Assembly: GCA_028583605.1 (NCBI GenBank)
Contig: CM053336.1
Span: 22,677,004 to 22,741,003 of the forward strand
Origin: Dastarcus helophoroides
Taxonomy: Eukaryota; Arthropoda; Insecta; Coleoptera; Bothrideridae
Direction of reading: 5' to 3'
Length of the DNA stretch: 64,000 nucleotides
The notes under the pieces were generated by a model. That model saw only the letters and a list, made by a program, of their open reading frames with translations, made no database searches and had not been told where the DNA came from. How positions within the stretch are numbered: position 1 is the stretch's first letter; each line of letters opens with the position of its first letter. This document shows, one piece after another, positions 1 to 10,949 of the stretch. Position numbers and translations under genes: made by a program.

Positions 1-2110
1 ACCAATTTTAAATAGAATAGTATGAATTGAAAACATCGAATTTTTCAAAAAAATTGAAGTAAAGAAAGTCTGAATTTTTGGCAGAAATTTTACCTTTAAA
101 GAAAGACAAAAGTTTCAACAAAACTTCAATTTAAAAAAAGTCAAAATGTTTTAAGAAAAAGTTGAAATATTTAAAATGAATCGAAATTTAAAAAGAAAGG
201 TCAAACTTGCTGGAAGTCGAAAAAAGCTGCTTTATAAAAAACCCAAAACTGGAAACATCGAATTTTTCAAAAAGTTGAAGTAAAAATAAGTAAATTTTCG
301 GCAGAAATCGTAACTTTAAAGAAAGACAAAGTTGTCAACAAAATTTGAATTTAGAAAAAAAGTTAAAATGTTTCAAGAAAAAGTTGAACTATTTAATAGG
401 ACTCGAGATTTAAAAAAAAGGTCAGAGTTTTCAAGAAAAATTCGAATCATTTTAAACGGGTAGTAATATTCAAAAACGTCAAAATTTTCGAAAAAATCAA
501 AATTTAAACAATTAAATTTTCAGCAGAAACAAACTCTTTCAAAAAATCAATATTTAAAAAAAATTGTCAAAATCTGAAAGGTGTCCTAGTTTTAAAGAAA
601 GACAAAATCTTTACCAAACTTTGAAATTAAAAACAAATCGAAATTTTCAAAAAAAATGACGTTAAAGAAATTTTCAAAAAGATTGAGACAGTTAAAATTT
701 TCAAAAAATAGGATTAAAAAATGAAAGCAAAACTTTGGGAAAGGTGGAAATTGGAAAATGTCGATATTTTGAAGAAAGTCGTATGCAACTCTCAAAAAAG
801 TGGAAATTTTAAAATATTCCATAATTTAAAAAATCATAATTTTCAAGTAATAGTCAACAATTTTAAAAAGCCAAAATTTGAAAATTATGATTTTTTAAAT
901 TATGGAATATTTTAAAATTTCCACAGTATCCAAAGTATGAATTTTTGGCAGAAGCCGTAGCTTTAAAGAAAGACAAAATTGTCAACAAAACTTAAATTTA
1001 ATTTACAAAGTGAAAAGTCGAAATTTAAAAATAAAGTCACAGTTTTCAAGAAAAATTCTAATTATTTTAAACCGATTATAATATTGAAAAAGGTCAAAAT
1101 TTAGATAATCATATTTTGAACAAAAATCAACCTTTTCAAAAAATCAATATTTAAAAAAACATTGTCAAAATTTTAAAACGTAGAAATTTTACGAAAATTG
1201 AAAATTGGAAATAAAAATCTAATTTAAAAATAGTCGGAATTTTCAGTGGAGTCGGCGTTTGAAAGAACGACAAAATTTTCAGTAAAGCTTGAGGTTAAAA
1301 ACAAATCGAAATTTTCAAAAAAATTGAGGCCAATGGAAAAGATTGAGACAGTTAAAATTTTAAAAAAAATTAGGAATAAAAAATTACTGTCAAAACTTTG
1401 AGAAAAAGGGGAAATTAAAAAATGACGATATTTTGAAGAAAGTCGTATGTAATTTTCAAAAAAGTAAAATTGAAAAATATTTCATAATTTAAAAAATCAT
1501 AATTTTCAACCAATAGTTAACAATTTAAAAAAACCAAAATTTGAAAATATGCATGTGACACTTTTAAATAGAATTTTATAAATTGAAAACATCGAATTTT
1601 CCTACAAATTTGAAGTAAAGAAAGTCTGAATTTCCGGCAGAAATGGTCAATCATTGACAAAAGTGTCAACGAAACTTTAATTGAAAAAAAAGTCAAAATG
1701 TTTCAAGAAAAAGTTGAAATATTTAAAATGAGTCGAAATTTAAAAAAAAAGGTCATAATTTTTGGAAGTCGAAAAAAGCTGCTTTATAAAAACCCAAAGT
1801 TTGAAAAGGGTATGATTTTTCAAAAAAACTCCAAAATTAAAAAAAATAGAAATTTTAAAATAACGTCAGATTCTTTAAAAATGCAGAAATTTCAGTGAAG
1901 TAAAAATTTCGATGAAAAGTCGAAATTTATTTAAAAAAAATCAAACTTGCAAAAAATTGTAGTAAACAAATTTTTTACTGAAAAGCTCTTAAGGTACTAT
2001 TGTATACTAATAATTTACAAAAAAAAGTGAAAATCTCTTGGAACACTAGAAATTTTGACACAAGACAATTTTCGTGAAAAGCTTGAAATATTTAAATAAA
2101 AAGGTTACCG
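1..2110. repeat. A-rich degenerate tandem repeat block with higher-order duplication
   Basis: The + strand is a long run of degenerate short units built on AAAATTTTCAAAAAAG and AAGTCGAAATTT themes. Larger duplications are superimposed: about 1-245 matches about 1555-1805 closely (both run from an AAATAGAAT start through GGCAGAAAT to AAGCTGCTTTATAAAAA). About 251-905 matches about 930-1540, including the shared AAGATTGAGACAGTTAAAATTT and ATATTTTGAAGAAAGTCGTATG passages. Small ORFs here are low-complexity and not credible. It probably lies in an intron upstream of the LRR-gene exons. Confidence 0.75.
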
Positions 2111-2520
2111 GAAGAAACAGCAGAACAAATTGCATTTGACACTAAATGCTTGTGCACTAAAAGATAGTTTTTAACAAACTAAAAAGTAATGTTTGTACAT
2201 CAGAAAGGGGTCTTTACCCCTCCCCCCCTAACTTGGAAGACCTAACTTCGTCAATGTTAAACCCAAAATTTGTAAGAAAAAAGTAAACATTGTAAGCCTA
2301 AAATAAAATTTTGGGAAAAAATTTCAGTTTAGGTGTACATTTTTGTAATGACGAGATTAAAGTTTTGCTTAAAGTCGAAATTATTAGGAAAACTTTAAAG
2401 CATCAATCGCAGAAATTATGTCTGTGATAGTAGAACAGGATTCAGTAACTACGATGTGCAACGCAGTTGTGGCTAAATGCTTTAAAACTTTGAACTTGTA
2501 GAAAAAATTTTGAGTTTGAC
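2111..2520. other. AT-rich spacer without recognisable gene
   Basis: Unique-looking AT-rich sequence with a short C-run (CCCCTCCCCCCC, about 2217-2228). I see no coding potential, no splice-flanked exon and no inverted repeat. Confidence 0.5.
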
Positions 2521-2524
2521 TTGT

Positions 2525-2990
2525 AAATATCACAGCAAATATCAGAAGAGTTTCGTCTCTTGGACATACTGAGTTATCGTGCTCTTCTGTCTAAACTTTC
2601 TTATCCTTTGTACCAAATTTTCAATTCAGAAGAGTTTCGCCTCTGGTATGGTGGACATACTGAGTTACCGTGCTCTGATGTTTTGAAATTGGCTCCCGTT
2701 TTTTCATTTTTCATTTTTTGTATATTTCCTTGTATTTATCTCTTTGTTCCTGAAGAAGCCTCCTACGATGATGGGCGAAACGTCGAACACTTTTAATAGT
2801 TCTTTGACACAGTCCAATTCCGGAAAAAGTATATTCTGTACTTACTCTGGTCGTGGGAGTCTTCGTTATCATACAGCAAATATTTATAGAAACATTGGGG
2901 ACTTTTTAATATCTATTGTTATATTTATCGTAAATAGAGTTTGGTAGTTATGAATATTGATGAATTCTACCCTGTAAGGGTTAAAAATGT
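2525..2990 (+). mobile_element. Penelope-like element terminal repeat fragment
   Basis: Contains a partial tandem unit: GACATACTGAGTTA(T/C)CGTGCTCT occurs near 2563 and again near 2652. It then carries a hammerhead-like core (2745-2789) and a terminal stretch (about 2875-2990) homologous to the 3' end of the Penelope-like element at 29,320-29,440; both end with GTTATGAATATTGA...GGGGTTAAAAATGTC. The same family occurs as an inverted pair at 43.36-43.94 kb. No protein-coding part remains here. Confidence 0.6.
2745..2789 (+). ncRNA. hammerhead-ribozyme-like motif (Penelope-associated)
   Basis: The order of elements is stem I strand TGTTC (2745-2749), CTGAAGA (2750-2756, fits the CUGANGA core), a short stem II region with GCC/GGC pairing around a TCCTACGATGATG loop, GAAA (2777-2780), CGTC (the GUC cleavage triplet) and GAACA (2785-2789), which pairs fully with TGTTC. 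Stem III would be only ACGT, a self-complementary sequence that suggests a dimeric fold. One extra A sits at the base of stem II, so activity is uncertain. Hammerhead motifs are known from Penelope-like elements. Confidence 0.42.
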
Positions 2991-3490
2991 CAACAATTAT
3001 TTCTAAATATCAAATAAAAACCAGAGTAGTCAAAATTTAAAATTAAAAAAAATAATATTTCTAGATAACAATTAAAATTTCAAAAAATGTCGAGGATCAG
3101 AAAATTTAAGAGAAAATTTCTTGGTTTTTATTTTAAAATAGTAATTAAAAAATGTGAAAATCTCTAAGAAAGCTCAGAATTTTGATAAAATAGTTTAAAT
3201 TTTTTAAAAATGCTCGAAATTTCCAAATAAAAAGGTAACAGGAAAAACGGAAGAAAAGGCAATTTTCAAGGTAGAAAATGCTGCATAAAAATAGTTAAGA
3301 AAATAAAAAATAATTGTTGTAAATCAGGATGGAGGCTTAACCTTCCAGGTTCGCCCATGAAAATTATAATCACATTTTTTTCACTCTTGCACGTTTACTT
3401 GTCTACTTCAACGCCTAATTTGTCAAGAAAATCCTTAAAATTCTATTTTTAAAATTTTTTTTGGTTTACCGCTTACACAAAATATTTCAG
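2991..3490. other. intronic AT-rich sequence upstream of the LRR exon
   Basis: Decayed AT-rich sequence ending in an AATATTTCAG splice acceptor at 3481-3490. Nothing else is recognisable. Confidence 0.55.
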
Positions 3491-3883
3491 GAAATCCTCT
3501 GGATTGCGATTGTAATTTGCGGTGGCTACAAGCTTGGTCAAAAGATTCATATTCCCAAGGTCCCAGATGCAAAGATGGGAATTATCTCAGAAAAAAAAAT
3601 CTAAAATCCATAGACTGTAAGCCTCTTCTACAACAAGACTCAGGATGTTCAGAAGCAGCAACAAACTACGGAACATCTCAAATATTTTCAAAATACACGC
3701 GCTTACAAAACATCTCAAAAGACGAACATGGTAACTATTTGGCACCGTTACCTCAAGAATCTGATTACTTTTACGATGAATATGTAGATTATCCTTTTAA
3801 CGACACGTCAGATAAATTGTCTTTACAAAGTGGTGTCAAATCTGGAAGCATCCACACAACAGTATCACCGCATTTAACCCCAG
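3491..3883 (+). CDS. LRR cell-surface protein, penultimate exon (LRRCT cap)
   Basis: Exon between an acceptor (TTTCAG, ending 3490) and a donor (CAG|GTTAGC at 3884). It opens with (G)NPLDCDCNLRWLQAW, the classical start of a leucine-rich-repeat C-terminal cap. All four cap cysteines are present: the CDC pair, one in GPRCKDG and one in SIDCKPLL. The upstream intron is phase 1: a G from the previous exon plus GA restores the Gly of GNPL. The LRR exons themselves lie upstream of this window, so the intron is longer than 3.4 kb. After the cap the chain is polar and Ser/Thr-rich with Tyr/Asp-rich patches (ESDYFYDEYVDYP) and one NDT glycosylation site. The protein is probably secreted or on the cell surface. 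The specific orthologue is not identified. Confidence 0.82.
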
Positions 3884-3943
3884 GTTAGCAAGGTTACAAA
3901 GTTTAGCAATAGTATTATTATAATTACTAAGATTTTTTTACAG

Positions 3944-5148
3944 GTGATACCCCAACAATCTACGCAGCTGCCAAAAACAGAACTAAACCGGATATACCGA
4001 AAGAGGTCCAAAATTCGCCTAGTTCCAGCGGATTTACCTTCTTCGGAGTACCACTCCCAAGTCTGAATAAGTTGTGGGGAGGTGGAAAAGCAAAAATGGA
4101 CACTAAGGGGCGAGTCGCGGCTGTCCCTAATGCCGACCGCAAAACTGCCATCGTGAACACTCCGAGGGCGAACAGAATTGGCTTCAATCCGCCTAGTACG
4201 CCGGAAATCCAAATTGGGGGTTTCGTACCGGTTCTACCTGGATCCGGAGGGTTTACTCCCATTGTTGGAAACCCTTTCGCGACCGCAGACGAAGACTCGG
4301 TTAGAGTGACGTCTGAAGTTGCTCCAACTGAATCTCCAACAGTTTTCGTCAAGCATATAAACAACGCGACGAATGCTGCAGTTTTGGGCAGCTCTGTGAA
4401 TCCTCAGAATGTAACTGCGCGACCAGCTAGTGAAGAAACAAGCACCTACGTTATAGAAAAGCCAACTTCTTCAACAGCTAGTTACGATTTCATTAAGGCA
4501 GAGAAGAAACATACTAAGTTGATTATAGAGCCAGTCGCAGAAAAAATAAACGATGAGATATACGTGGTTGAAAGCTTGGCCCAAAGTCAAGTGATTAACA
4601 GTACTAAGGTCCTCCCGGAGAAAATATCGAATACTTCCGAGCCAAATGGTAAAAACGCAACCAGTTCTGGGGCCAGTCCTCTCAAAACTATAGCAAGTGC
4701 TATTAGTACTAGTACCATCGGTCCTCCGAGTGCAAAACTTCCTCTTGAGCACAGAGTCCTAGAAAATAAACATCATGATGCTGGAGAACTTAACCTAAGA
4801 AATAGTGAATCCGTTGCTACTCCTGTGTCTACGTTTGTCGTTCCAAAGAATAACCAAAATGTCAATCGGCCGGTTGGTAGATCGAGGATCACGAAGGTGC
4901 AGTCACCTCATTCGAGTCTCAGTGCCGACATGATAGTCAAGGATGTTGGGGATTTAGATGAATCTATGTTGGTCAAACGGGAAGGTAAAAAGGATGAAGT
5001 TATTGGGGAGGATAAGGGGTGGTATTTTGCCAATTATAATAAGACGTATGTGGAACCTTTCGTTGGGGGTGGAGTTGGGCGGGCACCTTGGGGCATTGCA
5101 AATGTTATGACTGTTTTTATTGTATTTGTAAATTTTTATATTCATTAA
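3944..5148 (+). CDS. LRR cell-surface protein, terminal exon
   Basis: Continues the LRRCT exon after a 60-bp intron (3884-3943) with a TTTTTTTACAG acceptor. A codon split G|GT gives GDTPTIYAAAKNR, keeping the frame through to the stop TAA at 5146-5148. The exon encodes about 400 residues rich in Ser, Thr, Val and Asn, with several N-glycosylation sequons (NAT, NVT, NST, NTS, NAT, NKT), as in an extended ectodomain stalk. The extreme C-terminus is a Gly-rich stretch (FVGGGVGRAP) followed by about 18 hydrophobic residues ending FYIH. That fits a GPI-anchor signal better than a transmembrane helix with a cytoplasmic tail. GPI-anchored LRR proteins such as connectin and chaoptin are known in insects; whether this is one of them is inference. 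Internal ATGs such as 4087 are not starts. Confidence 0.8.
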
Positions 5149-5161
5149 TCTTTACTAAAAG

Positions 5162-5167
5162 AATAAA
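5162..5167 (+). promoter_or_regulatory. polyadenylation signal AATAAA of the LRR gene
   Basis: AATAAA lies 14 bases after the stop codon of the LRR gene. It implies a very short 3' UTR, although a longer transcript cannot be excluded. Confidence 0.5.
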
Positions 5168-5419
5168 AATATGTTTAATGATATAAGTTCTGTTTTTTGG
5201 AACATTACAACCTGGTTATCATTTATGATTAGAGACTACATGCTAGTAAATGCGATACAACCTAATTCAATATTTTGTAATGAGCACTCAATGTTTGAAG
5301 TTCTTATTAAGAGCTGGGTAGAATGTTTACTCTCCTTGCTTAAAGCAGTAAATCGAAAATTTATATTCAACTCAATGGGTACCATTTTTTTTAAAAATCA
5401 ATTTTTTGCGTAATTTGTG

Positions 5420-5820
5420 TTTTATTATAAAATTTCGAATTTACTGATAAAATTTGACTTCTTTCTTATCACAATCTGATCTAGTTAAAATTTTAAATTC
5501 TCATCTCAACATTTTTCGTTTTCTTCCTTGAAAATTTCCATTTTTCAAAATTCGACCTTCTCTGAAAATTTCCATTCATTTTTTTAATTCGAATTTATGC
5601 AAATTTCGACTTGTTTATCAAAATTTGCCTTTTCTCCAAAATGTCATCGATCTTTTGATAAAAAAAGTGAAAATGTTGAAAACAATTTTTTTCGGAATTT
5701 CTGAATTTTTGTGTAAAGACAAAAAGCCTAGCAAATTTTATTTGAAAATTTCAAGGTTTTCCAGTTTTTTTAAATGCAATTTTCGGAAAATTCTGACTTG
5801 TGTCTCAAAATGTTAACAGT
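5420..5820. repeat. T-rich degenerate repeat
   Basis: Same low-complexity family as 1-2110 but with the T-rich strand on +: repeated AAAATTTCGACTT and TTTTCAAAATT variants. It contains no credible gene. Confidence 0.6.
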
Positions 5821-5839
5821 TATCTCAACAACAAAAAAA

Positions 5840-5864
5840 TACTCCCACTTTCAAAGTGGGAGTA
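5840..5864. repeat. perfect 12-bp inverted repeat hairpin
   Basis: TACTCCCACTTT and its exact complement are separated by one base (arms 5840-5851 and 5853-5864). This GC-containing hairpin stands out from the AT-rich surroundings, just upstream of the decayed LINE. Function unknown; it may be part of that element's 5' region. Confidence 0.6.
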
Positions 5865-5959
5865 AATTTTTCAAATTTATCGGAAATGTAGAGCGAATCC
5901 TTCTGGCCAAAGGAAAAGCAGATTTAACTTTTTTCTCAGTAAATCGACTGCGCTAAATA

Positions 5960-8810
5960 AAATAAACTCTACGCAATGACAATCAGTGTTATCTGATAAA
6001 TCTGTAAAACAAAATATAAGTCATAAAATAACTATAGCAAATCTCAACGTTCAGAGTCTACTTAACAAATTTGACGAATTAACTATATTCCTTAACGACA
6101 AAAAAAGATATTCTTTGCCTAACCGAAACTTGGCGGACTTCCGAAATTGTGGAAAGTTTACATGTACCAAACTATGTTATAATTCTAAGCAACACATTTT
6201 CTCGAAAAGTTGAAACATGGAGGCGTCGCAATCATAACAAGAAACATTCTAAAATGTAAAAATATTGTGCTGAATAATTTTATGGCAGAAAAAACTTTTG
6301 AAATCATTGGCACTGCAATTGTACAAATCAACGCAATGGTTATAATTATCTATAGAAGCCCTAATGTAGACTTATCTACATTTTTCGATAATATGGAAAA
6401 TTTATTGATCGCAGTAACCACCAAATACAAAAAAAAATAATTTACATTGCAGGTGATTTCAATAGCAACATTATGGAACTAACAAAAGATACAATTACTG
6501 TTTTAAATATAATGGCTGAATTTGCTTTACATCCTTGCTTCCGAGAGGCATCCAGAGTTACTCTTCCTGTTAATGCATAGACAATATATTTTCTAATAAA
6601 ACTAAATACCGCCTTAAAACTATCGGCCCTCACATATCGGACCATAAAGCTCAGTGTCTGTTCTTATGTAACAAGAAATTTGGAGGATCATCTCGAGACA
6701 CTCTAAAAGTACACCGTGTTTTTAATAAAAGGAACTTGGATCTCCTAAAGCAGAATTTGTATCTGATAGACTGGAAATACATAATGGATATAAAAAATGC
6801 ATTCTCTGCCTTTTTTCAAATCTTTAATTACGAATTTAATTTAACTTGTCCAGAAACAACAGTTCGTCAGAAGCATAATACGAAGACATTAAATTGGTAC
6901 ACTAAAGAGTTGCAATTAATAAAATTTAAGCTAGGCGCTATGAAAATTATAGGGAGAGCAACTAAAGATGATCAACTTCGTCTTTCATATAAAAATATGA
7001 GAAAAGATTATCAACAAAGTATTTCTGCATCGTGAATGCCGAAGACAAACCAAGAGCTATTTGGGATGTTATAAAAATGGAAACGAGAAGCAAATCGCAT
7101 GTTGGAAAACCAGACATCACCCCAGAAGATTCTAGTACCTTTTTTTCAGAGATTGGCAGTCGAACACAACATAAAATTTCCCCATCTAGGCTTACAGCAG
7201 ATCATTACTTGTCTCATTTAAGACATTCCGCTATCAATTCCATTTATTTCAAAAAAGTAGATGTTTAAGAAGTACGTACAATCGTTAGATCATTAAAGCC
7301 AAAAAAATCAAAAGATATTTATGGACATCCCACCATTATGCTAAAGCATATACTAGAGTCGATCGAAATCCCATTAACACTGCTACTAAATAAGTGTTTA
7401 TACCGAGATATTTTCCCATCAAAATTCAAATTAGCAAAAGTAGTGCCACTACATAAGAAAGGATATATAAATTAACCAGCAAATATCGACCCATATCCAT
7501 TTTGCCAATCTTTTCTAAGATCTTGGAAGTAGTTTTAAAAGAGAGACTTACTGATTACTTTGAAAAATTTAGTATACTTAATAGCAATCAACATGGTTTT
7601 CGAAACTCCAAGTCTACTACTACTGCTCTGATTGATATCACTGAATATCTTTTAAATACCTTGAATGAGGGTTTAATTTGTCATATGGATTCCTGTGATA
7701 TCAGCAAAGTATTTTACCCTGTTGATATTCAGATTCTCCTAAATAAACTACATTTTTATGGAATAAGAGGAATAGCCTGAAAATTAATAAAGTCATATTT
7801 TGAAGGAAGGTTTCAAACGGTTACTTTAAATGGCAGTACTTCGCAAATAAAGCAAATAATTTGTGGGGTGCCCCAAGGATCAGTGCTAGGCCCTTAAATG
7901 TTCCTACTATACATAAACGTCTTCCCAAAAAATTTAAAATGCTCAAAAGTGTTGTTTGTCGATGACACAAGCATTTTGAATAAGGAAAACAATAATAATT
8001 TAAAATCTATTTCAAGTCTATCTGAAGCAGAAAAATGGTTTGCAGCAAATACAATGCTCTTAAATATTGATAAAACACAATCGATAGTCTTCACAGCTAA
8101 TGCTTTGTCCGTAAAGGCGCGACTAAAATTCCTAGGAATATACTTGCAGCAAAACTTAAAATGGAATGAGCAAATAATTACTCTCACTAGCCGTTTATCC
8201 AGTACGGTATATTCAGTGCGACGTCTACTGCTAATTGGAACATTTGAATCTGCTTTGATGGCATACTATGGAAATTTTCACAGTCTACATATGGAATAAT
8301 CATCTGGGGAAACAACCCATTAAGAGATGAAGTCCTAAAACTCGAGAAAAAATGTGTACGTCTACTATCCAGAGTTGCCTATGCAGCAAGTTGTAGAAAT
8401 TTATTTAAAAAATTAGGTATACTTACTGTTACATCTCTTTATGTAATTGCCTGTGTAACATATGTGCACGAAAACAAATCTAAATTTCTACGGAATAATG
8501 ACTTTCATTCAGATAATACTAGATGTAAGGAGAAACTGATGATCCCCTATCAGCGTTTGCATTCAGCATTTCAAGGAGTAAACTCGATTAGCTTGAAATT
8601 ATATAACGCAGTCCCAGATGAATACAAATTACTACCAATTATTTCGTTAAAAAAAAGATTTAAGTCAATCTTATTACAGAGGACTCTATATAATATTAAT
8701 AAATTTGATGAAAATTGTATATAATTAAACATTATTATATGTACATAGAGTTGTTCTGACAATCCATGTAAACATCGATGGAAAAAATATATTATTATTA
8801 TTGGATATTT
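5960..8810 (+). pseudogene. decayed non-LTR retrotransposon (EN + RT, CR1/Jockey/I-like)
   Basis: Relic of a LINE ORF2 with many stops and frameshifts. In order it shows endonuclease pieces: ITIANLNVQSLLNKFDEL near 6030, a GGVAIITRN stretch near 6215, IIIYRSPN near 6345, IAGDFNSN near 6450 and a SDHKAQ box near 6637. Reverse transcriptase follows: a FSKILEVVLKERL/NQHGFRNSKSTTTAL block at 7502-7640, GVPQGSVLGP near 7867 (followed by a TAA stop) and FVDDTSIL near 7958, where the usual Y/F-ADD has become FVDD. C-terminal remnants run to about 8724. The 3' end is a short ATT run (ATATTATTATTATTGG, about 8789-8804), an expected kind of LINE tail. Non-functional. Confidence 0.8.
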
Positions 8811-8869
8811 TCTGACGTCTTGGTGGGGCACTCGTCTCCCTCTGACTTAGGCAGTCAAAAGAAAATACA

Positions 8870-9780
8870 TATTCAACTGGAAAATTTAAAGTTTTTTGCA
8901 AAATGTGCCCATTATTTTTCAAAATTTAAGTCTTTGAAATATTTTGAATTTCTACTGGATTTCGACTTTTTCCTTGAAATTTCTATCTTAAAATTTGACT
9001 TTCTATCAAAATTTACTTACGCAATTTCAAGGTTTTTCTCGAAATTTCATCTTTTTCGAAACTTTTTTTTTTAACATTGGATCCTTTTTGAAATTTTCTA
9101 CCTGCTAGAATCAGCACCTTCAAATATTTTCACTTTTTCTCCAAATGTTCATATTTATCGCAAAATTCACTATTTAATATTTCTGGAAAAAACGACTTTT
9201 TCTTCAAAATTTTTTCTTTTTTTTTTGAAATTTTAATCCTTTTCTTTAAATCTCTTTTTTTATTTGTTCTTGGAAATTTAGATATTTTTTCCTTGAAATC
9301 CGCTTTTTTTATTGAAATTTCGATAATTCTCTCAAAAATCATTTTTTGAAAATTTCGACTTTCATGTCAACATCATATCCATCATGGTTCTAGAAATCTC
9401 AACTTTTTCTTTGAAATCAATCTTTTTTTTCAAAATTTCCATTTTTTGTTTCAAATTCATATCCTTCAACTATTCTCAAATTTGACTAGTTTTTCAAAAT
9501 TTAACTTTCTGTGAGAAATTTCTATTTGTTTTCTCGAAGATTTGTCTTTTTGCGCGAAATGTTCGTTTCTTTTTCTCAAATTCCCATTTTATTCCAAAAT
9601 TCAACTTCTTTATAAAATTGACTTCCTTTGGAAAATTTTAAACTTTTTGTTAATATTCGACCTTCGAAATTTAAATTGTTTTTCTCGAAATTTTGCTTTT
9701 TTTTCGAAATATTTTTTTTTCAAAAACTTTAAATCTTTTAGAAACTGAACTTTCTCAAATTTTGACTGAATTCCTTAAAA
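8870..9780. repeat. T-rich degenerate repeat
   Basis: About 0.9 kb of TTTTTCTCGAAATTT, TTTCGACTTTTT and TTTGAAATT variants. ORFs here are Phe/Lys-rich shadows of the composition. Confidence 0.65.
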
Positions 9781-9984
9781 TTATTTGGGTGCACATTTAT
9801 TCGAATAATTTTTTGCATTTAGAGCACACTTAATTTTTTGGGGTATAGAGTAATTTGTAAGAACAGCATATTTTATGCAAGGATTCATTTATTTCATGAT
9901 ATATTAATATATGTATGATATAGGGATAACTTTAAATATTTAGTATTGCAAAAAAAGAAAAATTTAGGAACAAACAATTTCAAG

Positions 9985-10749
9985 TTATAATAAAAAGCAA
10001 ATTTTATTAATAATTTTGAAGAGTATGGTATTCTTCAAAACAGGTGGGTAAATGCAGTGGTACTTTGCATTCTTTGCACTGACAGGTGGTGTATTTAGTT
10101 TTTCATTATCTGTGAAATGCAAGAAAGATGAAATATCGAAAAACTTATTACGTGGCATAGTGTTTGAAAAAATTGGAGTACTTATAATTTGCCTTTTTGA
10201 CCAATACATTTCTAACTTTGGTTTCTTCATTTGAGCCATCAAAATGCATAATACAATATATGCTTTTAGTTCGTTAGAATTTATGGGCACCTACCTTTCG
10301 TTTCTTTTTTTCCAAAACCTTCCTTTTCTATCACTTGTCGGGCATATCTATTTATCTCTTCCACTATGCTATTCCAAAAATCTTCATTTAGAACCTCATT
10401 CAAGATATCCAAAGGTTTAGGATTAGCACCTAGCCTTCGCAGACACAAAGAATTTATTCCAGGTACTTCACGAAACCGTTTTACATTGGGTAGATTCCCT
10501 TTTTCTTCTCAAATCCATTGATCTAATTTCTCAGGAGAAGATTCACTGGTATCTTGTACGTCTTTTGCATCTCGGTTTTATCTCACTATCATCACCACTA
10601 TCATTATTAAGTTCGCTATAGTTTTCATCATCTTCACTTTGAAAGCCACTGTCATCACTAAAAAATTCTTTTTCAAATTGACCTAAATCACTTTTTTCAA
10701 TTAAATTTTCGCTATCACTTTCAAAAAATATGTCGCTAATTTGTGACAT
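9985..10749 (-). pseudogene. piggyBac-type transposase N-terminal part
   Basis: The reading frame starts MSQISDIFFESDSENL with the acidic N-terminus usual in piggyBac transposases (EFFSDDSGFQSEDDEN). After a break near 10,540 it resumes with [17 protein letters not shown] and NELKAYIVLCILMAQMKKPK, then MYWSKRQIISTPIFSNTMPR and FLHFTDNE. These are diagnostic blocks of the DDE_Tnp_1_7 family, upstream of its first catalytic Asp. The frame ends at 9985 after a run of unrelated residues (NTILFKIINKICFLL), so all catalytic aspartates are lost. It cannot catalyse transposition. Confidence 0.78.
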
Positions 10750-10945
10750 TTTGGGTCAGTATAGCACAAGATACATTTTGATAATGAAATTATTTTCTCC
10801 GTTGCAACTGATGCAAATTACTTTGAAATAAACAAGAATGAACATGTTAAATATTGTCTCATTTTCAACGACGTATCAGAAGGTCATGTGCGACTTTGAC
10901 CAAATTAATGCATGACGTTCTAATACGTCGAATGCGGTCAAAGGG
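9985..10945 (-). mobile_element. truncated piggyBac transposon with one intact terminus
   Basis: On the minus strand the element begins at 10,945 with CCCTTTGACCGCATTCGACG, immediately preceded by TTAA (10,946-10,949 on +), the obligate piggyBac target. A transposase reading frame begins at 10,749. The other end is missing: there is no CCCTTTGAC terminus left of 9985, and the protein stops after about one third of the usual length. The element is therefore a 3'-truncated or internally deleted copy. Confidence 0.75.
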
Positions 10946-10949
10946 TTAA
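10946..10949. repeat. TTAA target site of the piggyBac copy
   Basis: TTAA adjoins the CCCTTTGACCGC terminus (complement at 10,934-10,945). Only one of the two expected flanking copies is seen. Confidence 0.65.

Noticed and set aside
2652..2690. CTGATG-TTTT-GAAA near 2,675 as a second hammerhead core
   Set aside because: The seventh core base is wrong (CTGATGT), stem II is absent and no flanking stem I pairs.
3874..4364. Two minus-strand open frames over the LRR terminal exon
   Set aside because: They are antisense shadows of the + strand coding exon, with no recognisable domains.
7502..8299. Reverse transcriptase frame as a possibly functional gene
   Set aside because: A stop directly after GVPQGSVLGP, several frameshifts and an altered FVDD box mark it as a dead LINE.
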